A stretch of DNA of 7,983 nt from Flavobacteriales bacterium (lineage in GTDB: Bacteria > Bacteroidota > Bacteroidia > Flavobacteriales > BACL11): contig PBQB01000079.1 in the NCBI GenBank assembly GCA_002724895.1, positions 1 through 7,983 on the forward strand, written 5' to 3'. Below, piece by piece: positions 1 through 6,546 of this stretch. The notes beneath the pieces were generated by a model. That model was not told the origin of the DNA, did no database searches, and saw nothing but the letters and a program-made list of their open reading frames with translations. A program made the translations under genes and the position numbers. How positions within the stretch are numbered: position 1 is the stretch's first letter; each line of letters begins with the position of its first letter.

Positions 1-1
1 A

Positions 2-256
2 AAAATAAAGAGAGGATTTTCGGGTGGACAGTTGTATGGAATTTCACACTATGCAGCTCTTAAAAGTGTAGAACACTTTTTTCCAATGAGGGCAAATTTA
101 GATGGATATTTAGATTATTTCGTAATTCAAAAAAGATACGGTAGTTTAGGTTTAAAAAATTGCTATGCTTCTACAGAAAATCTTGGTCTTAATGGCTCAG
201 TAGAAGGAAAATTTGAAACTAGTTTACGAAAATATTTTTTAAATGATAAACAATAA
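2..256 (+). CDS. C-terminal fragment of a probable glycosyltransferase (possibly GT25-like), truncated by window edge
   Basis: The reading frame is open to the left edge, so only the last 84 codons of a longer gene are visible; a TTG at 32 lies inside it and need not be a start. The fragment reads ...GGQLYGISHYAALKSVEHFFP followed by MRANLDGYLDYF. This resembles the C-terminal part of family-25 (LPS galactosyltransferase-like) enzymes, where a glycine-rich stretch, an 'x-IS-x-x-AA-x-K' helix, a proline and then a conserved aspartate in the P-x(5)-D spacing occur near the end. That match is from pattern memory and is weak over so short a piece. The gene overlaps the next one by 14 bp in a different frame, suggesting translational coupling and a shared role in glycan assembly. 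It could instead be another glycan-modifying enzyme. I am confident it is coding and much less sure of the family. Confidence 0.5.
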   Translation, partial: KIKRGFSGGQLYGISHYAALKSVEHFFPMRANLDGYLDYFVIQKRYGSLGLKNCYASTENLGLNGSVEGKFETSLRKYFLNDKQ

Positions 257-1991
257 ACTTAAAGAATTACTCAGTGCATATAAGTTACAAATCTTGCTTG
301 TATTTTTCTTTGCGCATCAAATTTTTTATACTTTAAAAATTGGTACATGGTGGGACGAACCATTCAATCACATGGCGGCAAAATTAACAATTGCAAAAGT
401 TAAATTTTTTATATTTGGAATAAAAACTAATGAATACAGATATGACTTTAGTGATCATGAATTCTTTGGGATGCTATATCAGCTACAGGTTTACTTTTTT
501 ACTAGGCTAAATTTTTTACACGATTTGTTTAATATTGGTTATTTTAATAATAAAGAACATTTTACATTCTTTTTGAGACATGTTTATTTAGCTTTTTATA
601 CAGTTTTAGGATTATACATTATCTATTTATTATTATCTAAAATTGATTCTGATCGTCTTGGATTTAATTATGTATTGTTACTTCTATTTTTACCGTCAAT
701 AAATGGCTATGCCCTATTTGATGATAAAGATGTTCCATATGCTCTTCACTTATTTATTGCGTTTTTGCTTTATTTATACTTTTTTAAACATTTTGAACTT
801 AATAAAAAGAGTAACTTTGGTTTAATATTTTTAACTGGTCTGTCTTTTGGAATGTTATTGCTGATTAGGTTTAATGGGATTGCGTTTTTAATTATTTTAC
901 TGGTTTCGATAAATCTAATTAATTATAAAAACTTAATAAATAAGGATTTTATAAAAGCAAATTTAATGATTGGTTTTTTGTCATTACTGACTTTTGTGAT
1001 AGGCACTGTTCAAGGATGGAATGAGTATATTAAATATTTAAAAAATTTATATTGGCAACAATTTAAAGTTTCTACGTGGAGTGGAACAACTATTGTAAAC
1101 GGTGAGGTTTTCGAAAAAAGTGGAGATTCTACATATTTGCTAAAAATGTTTTTTTATAAATTACCAATACCTTATTTATTCATGTTCTTTATATGTATAG
1201 TTTTATTCAAAAAATTTAAAAATAATTATTTATTTTTCTCGTGTTTGAATTTTTTGATTTTATTTTCAATAAGTTATGTTTTGTTTAAGCCTGCAGCATA
1301 TAGTTACGAAAGGCAGTACTTGTTTCTCTTTTTCTTTTTAAATTTGATTGCCTCATTTTTTCTTAATTTAATAAAATCAGAAAAAATTTACAAAATAGTA
1401 TTATTTTTGTTCATTTTATTCGTAACATATACTCAATATGGGCTGGGTGAATATAAATATACTTATTTAAACGAATTTGTAAATGAAGAAGAAATTTCAA
1501 TAATCAATGATGAGTGTTTTGAGAAAGAAAATTGTGGTAACTGGTCTACGGATCATTTATCAGTATCAGGATTGGAAATGTTAAATATGATTTCAAACAA
1601 TAAATCTCCGATACTTTCTTGCGCTCCTTTTCATACAATATCTATTTTTAATCAGAGTAATCAAAATGTTAATTTTAATGAAAAGTATTCCTTTAAATCT
1701 GGAAGAAATATAGCTGACTATACTCTTTATCCTGATTATGTGGTTTCATCGAAAAGTGATTTGCAAATTTATACTAACAAAGGATTATTTAGTGATTTAT
1801 TAAATAGAAATAGCACTAATTCATTTTCAATCCTTACAGAGCACCATCTTACGCCAAAAGGTAATAACTGTATTGACTACCTTAAACAAGAAGGTTTTAA
1901 ATTTAAATGTGATTTAGTAGATGAAGTCTATGTAAAACTACGAGGAAAAAAAGTAAATATAAGTTATTTGCTAAATTGTAAACTTAATTAA
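243..1991 (+). CDS. GT-C fold integral membrane glycosyltransferase (ArnT/PMT-like, lipid-carrier dependent)
   Basis: This 582-aa inner-membrane protein is predicted to transfer a sugar from a polyprenyl-phosphate donor on the periplasmic side. Hydrophobic segments lie at about residues 14-31, 109-131, 141-157, 165-181, 190-227 (probably two), 238-256, 300-322, 328-348, 356-376 and 382-398. The first loop carries WWDEP (36-40), matching the acidic catalytic motif after the first membrane span in GT-C enzymes, and a later loop carries DDKD (160-163). The stretch around 297-311 (STYLLKMFFYKLPIPYL) is like the 'Y-x-P-x-W-x-x-x-K-T-P' region of GT39/GT83-type proteins. Residues about 400-582 form a soluble, presumably periplasmic tail with several cysteines (425, 431, 460, 543, 556), its fold not recognised. 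The ATG at 243 lies inside the upstream gene and has no Shine-Dalgarno, so coupled translation is likely. Donor and acceptor cannot be read from sequence. GT-C assignment is fairly firm; the exact CAZy family is not. Confidence 0.78.
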   Translation: MINNKLKELLSAYKLQILLVFFFAHQIFYTLKIGTWWDEPFNHMAAKLTIAKVKFFIFGIKTNEYRYDFSDHEFFGMLYQLQVYFFTRLNFLHDLFNIGYFNNKEHFTFFLRHVYLAFYTVLGLYIIYLLLSKIDSDRLGFNYVLLLLFLPSINGYALFDDKDVPYALHLFIAFLLYLYFFKHFELNKKSNFGLIFLTGLSFGMLLLIRFNGIAFLIILLVSINLINYKNLINKDFIKANLMIGFLSLLTFVIGTVQGWNEYIKYLKNLYWQQFKVSTWSGTTIVNGEVFEKSGDSTYLLKMFFYKLPIPYLFMFFICIVLFKKFKNNYLFFSCLNFLILFSISYVLFKPAAYSYERQYLFLFFFLNLIASFFLNLIKSEKIYKIVLFLFILFVTYTQYGLGEYKYTYLNEFVNEEEISIINDECFEKENCGNWSTDHLSVSGLEMLNMISNNKSPILSCAPFHTISIFNQSNQNVNFNEKYSFKSGRNIADYTLYPDYVVSSKSDLQIYTNKGLFSDLLNRNSTNSFSILTEHHLTPKGNNCIDYLKQEGFKFKCDLVDEVYVKLRGKKVNISYLLNCKLN

Positions 1992-2022
1992 TAAGGTTTG
2001 AATAAATTTCTATAGATTCCCA

Positions 2023-4569
2023 TTAATTGAATTTATAAAACTTACTATTTGTATATGTTTTTTGATTTTTCTTGATAATTGATTCATAAAAATTCCAAGC
2101 TAAAACTAAAAAATTGTATTTTTTTAACCTATCTAATTGATTAGAACTAACTATTTTAATTTTTGTTCCTGGTATAAACTTGTTAATTTTTAGAGGATTA
2201 TCTTCAACTACCATTTTTATGTCTTTATCTGATAGTTTCAAATAATTCAACAATGTCGTCGCTTTGGCTGGTGCACCATAACCTATAACACTGTTGTTTG
2301 TTTCTTTTAGTTTTTTCAACAAATTAATTAAATTGTTTTTTTTCAATAAGATGTCGTCACGATATTTAAAATAAGTATCAATCTTATTGATTCCAAAATC
2401 TTTTTCTTTTTTTCTATATTTATTTATGCTTTTATCAATATTCTTATTTTGATCTTTTGTGCAATAAACCCTTATAGATCCTCCATGTGTGTCTACTTCC
2501 TCTATTTTATAAACTATCATTTCATGATGTTTAAAAAACTCTTCTATTGAAAAAAGTGACCAATAATTGACATGTTCATGATAAATATTATCCACTATTC
2601 CAAGTTTCATATTTGCAACTAAATACTGAACTTCAAAAATAAATGTACCTTTTTCATCGAGCAAACTTTCAACATTAGTAGCGATGTCATGCAAATTATC
2701 ACTGTGCGCAAAAACATTAAATGCTGTCACTAGATTTGCTTTACCAAAATCTTTTAAAATTTTATTAACAATATTTTTATTGAAATAGGCATTTATAGTT
2801 TTCAAATTTTTTTTGTTAGCGATATCTGCAATATTCTTTGCTGGTTCAACTCCCAAACAATTAACCGAGAGCTCCTGGAGAGGTTCTAAAAAAATTCCAT
2901 CGTTACTGCCTATATCCACTACAAATGAATTTTTATCAATCAGATTTTCTTTGTTAAGTTTTTTTACTAGTGTATGAAAATGTTTCTTAAACGAATCTGT
3001 AGTTGAAGATAAGTATAGATATTTATCAAACATTATTTTGGGAGGAACCACAACACTAAGTTGACAATTAAAACATTCTTTACATACGAACATTTCCAAA
3101 GGGAAAATATCAAATTTTTCATTTTTTGTATCTAATAAATTATTTGCCAAAGGAGAATTACCCAGTGAAACAACTAGTTCTAAATTTTTACTGTTACAAC
3201 ATCTGCAAGTATGTTTATAGTTTTTAATTAAAAATTCAGCCATTTTATTGTCAACAAGTTTATGTTGAAGAGTGTGTGTGATACCATAATTTTCATGTTC
3301 CCTTCCTCCGTTTACAAGATTCAACAAAATTGAATCTTCTAAAAAAACCATTGTGTGTGCAACATTTGGTTTAATAATCGATAATTCACCTTCATTTATA
3401 ATTCTTGTTTCCACTACCGACGAGTCATCTAGTAAATTTTTTGTAATACTTATATATTTTCCCTTAATTAGAAGACATTTTTGGGTCTGAATAGGATGAT
3501 AGTGATTTCCCCTTATTGATCCTTTCTTTGAATCAACATAGCCAATTGATGTAATTTCTTCATCAAAATAAAAGTTAGTAATTAATCCTCTATAATCAAC
3601 AAATGAATCTTTACCTTGAACTATGTATTCATTTTTATACTCAATATCATTAAATTTCCAATACTCAATCATTTCAGATAATGAGTTTTCTAAATTGTAG
3701 AGAAATTCAAATCCTTCTTTTAGAATTTTTTTATTTGAAAGTGTATACCCTAGATTTGGTATTGGGTCATCTGATGTAACTAGTTTAAGGCTATCACTGT
3801 ATTTCTTGCATAAAGTTGCTACTTTTTTAACATTGACATTTTCACTAACACAATTAAATATACTTTTTGATATTTCATTATTTTCAGCAACAAATTGCAT
3901 ACATCTTGCAACGTCCTGAACAGAAACTAAACTTTTTAATTGTTTTCCACCAGAAAACAATTTAATTGAACCATTTTGTGATGCAATTTTAGCAAACAAA
4001 TTTGGCATAACATTTAGCCGGGTAGAGTCTGATGAAAGACCGTGGACTGAGCCAAGCCTCAAGATAACATAGTTTTTGTTGGAGAGTTTTAAATCTTGCT
4101 CTGTCTGGAACTTACCTTTTGCATATTCAAGAACGGGGACCGGCGGTTTACTTTCTTTAATATTTTTTTCAATATCTTTTAGGCCTTCATAAACAACATG
4201 AGTTGATGGGAAAATAATTTTGGTATAATCTTCTGAAAATTTAATTATATTTTTCGAACCCTCAACACCAACTTTCTGAATTAATTTTTCTTTTTTATTG
4301 CTTTTTTCAAGATTTGTTTGTGGTACATCTGTTATTCCAGCTAAATGAAAAACTAGATCTGTATCTTTTAATATTGTTCTTAATAAGTCTTTATTTAAAA
4401 TATCACATTGAATAAATTTAATACCCCAATTATTTAGACGATTTACCCTTTCGGAGTAAAACTGTTTGTCAATAGCCACTATTTCGTATTGATGTGAAAA
4501 TCCAGAATAGATTTTGCATAGCTCTGTACCTATGTAACCCAAAGCACCAGTGATTACAATTTTTTTCAT
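2023..4569 (-). CDS. Trifunctional nucleotide-sugar enzyme: extended SDR + RmlC-like cupin + TylCIII/NovU-type C-methyltransferase
   Basis: This single 848-aa cytoplasmic protein joins three sugar-nucleotide enzymes. Residues 1-~305 are an extended short-chain dehydrogenase: GALGYIG (8-14) is the NAD(P)-binding glycine motif, PST (121-123) supplies the catalytic Ser/Thr and Y149-x3-K153 the catalytic pair; it is likely a 4-ketoreductase or epimerase. Residues ~320-440 are a cupin with RGNHYH (353-358) and H405 as probable metal/catalytic histidines, like RmlC, CapF C-terminal or FdtA-type domains. Residues ~453-848 are a complete sugar C-methyltransferase: zinc cysteines C455/C458 and C496/C499, LGNSPLANNLL, SAM loop VDIGSNDG (551-558), catalytic-type YHEHVNY (663-669), THGGSIR (694-700) and the C-terminal GYGAPAKA (763-770). 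Each domain is full length, so the gene looks functional. C-methylation, RmlC-type epimerisation and keto reduction are the late steps of C-branched deoxysugars such as TDP-L-mycarose. No Shine-Dalgarno precedes the ATG. Domain calls are strong; substrate and product are inferred. Confidence 0.88.
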   Translation of the reverse strand: MKKIVITGALGYIGTELCKIYSGFSHQYEIVAIDKQFYSERVNRLNNWGIKFIQCDILNKDLLRTILKDTDLVFHLAGITDVPQTNLEKSNKKEKLIQKVGVEGSKNIIKFSEDYTKIIFPSTHVVYEGLKDIEKNIKESKPPVPVLEYAKGKFQTEQDLKLSNKNYVILRLGSVHGLSSDSTRLNVMPNLFAKIASQNGSIKLFSGGKQLKSLVSVQDVARCMQFVAENNEISKSIFNCVSENVNVKKVATLCKKYSDSLKLVTSDDPIPNLGYTLSNKKILKEGFEFLYNLENSLSEMIEYWKFNDIEYKNEYIVQGKDSFVDYRGLITNFYFDEEITSIGYVDSKKGSIRGNHYHPIQTQKCLLIKGKYISITKNLLDDSSVVETRIINEGELSIIKPNVAHTMVFLEDSILLNLVNGGREHENYGITHTLQHKLVDNKMAEFLIKNYKHTCRCCNSKNLELVVSLGNSPLANNLLDTKNEKFDIFPLEMFVCKECFNCQLSVVVPPKIMFDKYLYLSSTTDSFKKHFHTLVKKLNKENLIDKNSFVVDIGSNDGIFLEPLQELSVNCLGVEPAKNIADIANKKNLKTINAYFNKNIVNKILKDFGKANLVTAFNVFAHSDNLHDIATNVESLLDEKGTFIFEVQYLVANMKLGIVDNIYHEHVNYWSLFSIEEFFKHHEMIVYKIEEVDTHGGSIRVYCTKDQNKNIDKSINKYRKKEKDFGINKIDTYFKYRDDILLKKNNLINLLKKLKETNNSVIGYGAPAKATTLLNYLKLSDKDIKMVVEDNPLKINKFIPGTKIKIVSSNQLDRLKKYNFLVLAWNFYESIIKKNQKTYTNSKFYKFN

Positions 4570-4711
4570 TATTTTTACATATTAACCAAAAAAAATTTTG
4601 AATTAACAAATATTATTAAGATAAAAATTAACTAAAAAAAGTTAGCTAAATTATTTTTTATTTTTTAAATCTTAAAAAAATTTTCCCTCTATCTAATTAG
4701 TATTGATAAAT
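4570..4711. promoter_or_regulatory. Divergent intergenic spacer, probable back-to-back promoters
   Basis: These 142 bp separate two genes that are transcribed away from each other, so promoters for both should lie here. Only 18 of 142 bases are G or C (about 13%), clearly below the neighbouring coding sequence. On the minus strand a TTGTTA (4604-4609) and a TAATAT (4579-4584) are 19 bp apart; that spacing is long and the hexamers are common in such AT-rich DNA, so I do not claim a defined promoter. No operator, riboswitch or convincing terminator is visible. The role is inferred from gene direction only. Confidence 0.4.
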
Positions 4712-5230
4712 ATGAAACAAATTATTGCGAATTATTTTATGACTAAAAAACAATTCTTTTACCTTTTTGGTTATATATTTTTAAGAAAATATTCTTTTAA
4801 AAAAATTAAAAAAATGAGTATCCCTATGGGGTGGGGTAACGCAATTTGCACTTCTCAGGTGACTGTTCCATTAGAAAGAGTTTATGCAAATTTAAAAACC
4901 AAAACTGGATTAAATAGATCAAAAATTACTGATACCCCTCATTTTAATTACCTAGCTCAAACAAAAGAAGAAAATATTATTACTTACGAAGATTATATAA
5001 CTTCTTATTTTCCTCAAGAAAATTTGAAAGAAAAAATTGATAACTTCAATAATCTTGAAACTCTAGTCACTAGTTCACCTGAAAAATTTTTTATATTAGT
5101 TAAAAAAGAACTAGTTATGTTTACAGATAAAGAGTTTAAAATTATAGACGGCCTACATAGAGCTTCAATTTTAAAATATTCAAAAAATAATTATGCTAAG
5201 TGTTTAATTGTTGATGAAATCAAGAGTTAA
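4712..5230 (+). CDS. Small protein with a C-terminal ParB/sulfiredoxin-like GxHR motif, function unknown
   Basis: I do not recognise a named family for this 172-aa protein. The start is taken as the ATG at 4712; an in-frame TTG at 4703 would add three residues but is less likely. The N-terminal 45 residues are basic and partly hydrophobic (FFYLFGYIFL at 15-24), perhaps membrane-associating. The C-terminus reads IIDGLHRASIL (144-154), with GLHR at 147-150 followed by an alternating hydrophobic strand (YAKCLIV, 161-167). 'DG-x-HR' before a helix is the hallmark of the ParB/sulfiredoxin fold, which in characterised members binds nucleotide (CTP in ParB, ATP in Srx, SbnI and SerK kinases). The middle (75-130) is acidic and aromatic. 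It is convergent with the next gene, sharing a 4-bp TTAA holding both stops, and that gene also ends with a GxHR segment. In a polysaccharide region a small-molecule or sugar kinase role is conceivable but unproven. Confidence 0.7.
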   Translation: MKQIIANYFMTKKQFFYLFGYIFLRKYSFKKIKKMSIPMGWGNAICTSQVTVPLERVYANLKTKTGLNRSKITDTPHFNYLAQTKEENIITYEDYITSYFPQENLKEKIDNFNNLETLVTSSPEKFFILVKKELVMFTDKEFKIIDGLHRASILKYSKNNYAKCLIVDEIKS

Positions 5231-6339
5231 ACTACTCTTGCTTTAAAAGGAATATACTCATTTCCATTAATTAACCAGCCTATCATTGCAAAAACTCTAT
5301 GCTTACCGCTAGTGACATCATTATTGGTAATTTCAATAGGATTAGAATCTAGAAATGTTTTTATTTCATCAGGATTCATTTTTTCTAAGGATTGATAATA
5401 TTTTTTTGAATAAAGATTATAACTATTATCACTAACGATATAGGTATTTGCATTTTGATAACTCGTGACATTTTTTCTAAAACTAAAGAGAACATTGTAT
5501 ATAAAATAGTTGTTTCCCGAATTCCAAAATTTCTTATTATGACTAATTGGTTCCTCAAATGGCGTAGAGTTGTCTGATTCAACAATATTGTTGATTATTT
5601 TATTCAAGTTATCGTTGCTTAAGTATTTAAGAATTGTCTTAACTTTTATATGTTTTTTACTATCGGTAACTAAAGCTAAATGTTTTTTTCTGAGAATCCA
5701 ATTGATTGAATTTTTTGGTTCAATATTCAAATTGAGGAATGTTTTATAGTTAATTTCAACTTGTTTACTTATATCAGCTTTGCTTACTGATAGTCTTTTA
5801 ATCAATAAATACTGTATGGCTAATTTGTAGTATCTTAGATATCTCCGCCTTATAAACATAAAGGCTCTTTTATATAAGATATTAAAATTCTTCAGAACAA
5901 TTAGAGTAATGTATTCATTTTGATTGTAATAAAATTCACCCATATTATTAACCTTTGATTTTTGAAAGATCTTAAAAATGAACTGATTTACAAAATATAA
6001 ATTTATCAATCTATTTTGTCTGAAAAGAGTCAGTTTATTTTTTCTATACTCAATAATTTCAAATTCACTTTTTTTAAATATATCGATTAGTTTTAGCAGA
6101 TTTTGTTTATCTAATTTAAAATTATCTGCAAAACTATTTTCTATTAACTGAGAGTTGTTGATAATACCCAGAGCTGTATCTTTAGTGCATTTAAATTCAA
6201 TGTTGTTTTCTTCTAATAATGATTTCAAGTAACTTATATTTTGATTACGAAACTGAATAGATTTATTGTGACCCTTTAAATGCCAAAAATCAAAGTACAA
6301 AAATCTATCGATTTCATCCCATTTGGAAAAATATTTCAT
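5227..6339 (-). CDS. Uncharacterised 370-aa protein: possible degenerate LicD-like N-terminus and C-terminal GxHR domain
   Basis: No family can be named with confidence. The N-terminal ~120 residues (LLEENNIEFKCTKDTALGII at 41-60, then a hydrophobic and aspartate-containing stretch, then EFEIIEYRKNKLTLF) follow the layout of LicD/nucleotidyltransferase-fold proteins ('L-x-x-x-x-I-x-x...T-x-x-x-LG-x-I-x-x...'), but the usual GGTLLG and DDD-type catalytic signature is not intact. A strongly basic aromatic patch lies at about 158-182 (RRRYLRYYK within it). The last ~60 residues contain YSKKYYQSL, NPIEI and TSGKHRVFAMIGWL (343-356), with GKHR at 345-348, then YIPF. This is comparable to the GLHR ending of the facing gene and to ParB/sulfiredoxin-type motifs. 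No signal peptide and no clear transmembrane helix are seen, so it is probably cytoplasmic. The ATG at 6339 has no Shine-Dalgarno. Coding status is strong; both domain calls are tentative. Confidence 0.65.
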   Translation of the reverse strand: MKYFSKWDEIDRFLYFDFWHLKGHNKSIQFRNQNISYLKSLLEENNIEFKCTKDTALGIINNSQLIENSFADNFKLDKQNLLKLIDIFKKSEFEIIEYRKNKLTLFRQNRLINLYFVNQFIFKIFQKSKVNNMGEFYYNQNEYITLIVLKNFNILYKRAFMFIRRRYLRYYKLAIQYLLIKRLSVSKADISKQVEINYKTFLNLNIEPKNSINWILRKKHLALVTDSKKHIKVKTILKYLSNDNLNKIINNIVESDNSTPFEEPISHNKKFWNSGNNYFIYNVLFSFRKNVTSYQNANTYIVSDNSYNLYSKKYYQSLEKMNPDEIKTFLDSNPIEITNNDVTSGKHRVFAMIGWLINGNEYIPFKARVV

Positions 6340-6366
6340 TATTGGCTATTCTTGTTATGAGTCTTT

Positions 6367-6519
6367 ATGATAACTTTTATTCACAAATTAAGAAATAAGG
6401 TTTTAAAAAAATTTCTAATCACAGTACATAAAGAACACATTGAACATTTAAGTATGAAAGAAAAATACAAATTCGGCATTTTCATCAAAAAATACACTGC
6501 CATTGAAAATACATTTTAA
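6367..6519 (+). CDS. Possible small ORF, 50 aa, unknown
   Basis: Within the 207-bp gap between two divergent genes, a frame opens with ATG at 6367 and runs 50 codons to TAA at 6517-6519. The predicted peptide starts MITFIHKLRNKVLKKF, is strongly basic, and ends KYKFGIFIKKYTAIENTF. No Shine-Dalgarno precedes it. In DNA this rich in A and T, a 50-codon run without a stop is uncommon but not rare enough to prove coding. Codon choice resembles the neighbours, with somewhat more C at third positions toward the end. It could be a real small gene, the remnant of a larger gene, or chance. An internal ATG at 6454 would give a 21-aa version. Confidence 0.25.
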   Translation: MITFIHKLRNKVLKKFLITVHKEHIEHLSMKEKYKFGIFIKKYTAIENTF

Positions 6520-6535
6520 ATATGAATCAGCATTT

Positions 6536-6539
6536 AGGA
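6536..6539 (+). promoter_or_regulatory. Shine-Dalgarno-like AGGA before the FkbM-family gene
   Basis: AGGA lies 7 nt before the ATG at 6547, an ideal distance. It is the one clear ribosome-binding sequence in the window, the other genes having none. An in-frame TAG at 6535-6537 excludes any start further upstream, so together they fix the start of this gene. Confidence 0.5.
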
Positions 6540-6546
6540 TACTTGT

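Noticed and set aside
3241..3243. Met443 of the tri-domain protein as a separate start for the methyltransferase
   Set aside because: The frame is continuous through the junction, no Shine-Dalgarno precedes this ATG and no stop codon intervenes, so a fusion is the simpler reading, though internal initiation cannot be excluded.
4629..4644. Inverted repeat TAACT-A6-AGTTA in the divergent spacer, followed by T-rich sequence
   Set aside because: The stem has five pairs with only one G-C, too weak for an intrinsic terminator, and such repeats are expected by chance at 13% GC. A terminator here would also make little sense between divergent starts.
5385..5585. 66-aa minus-strand open frame inside the 370-aa gene
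   Set aside because: It is wholly inside a longer, better-supported gene on the same strand in another frame, and has no recognisable motif or start signal.
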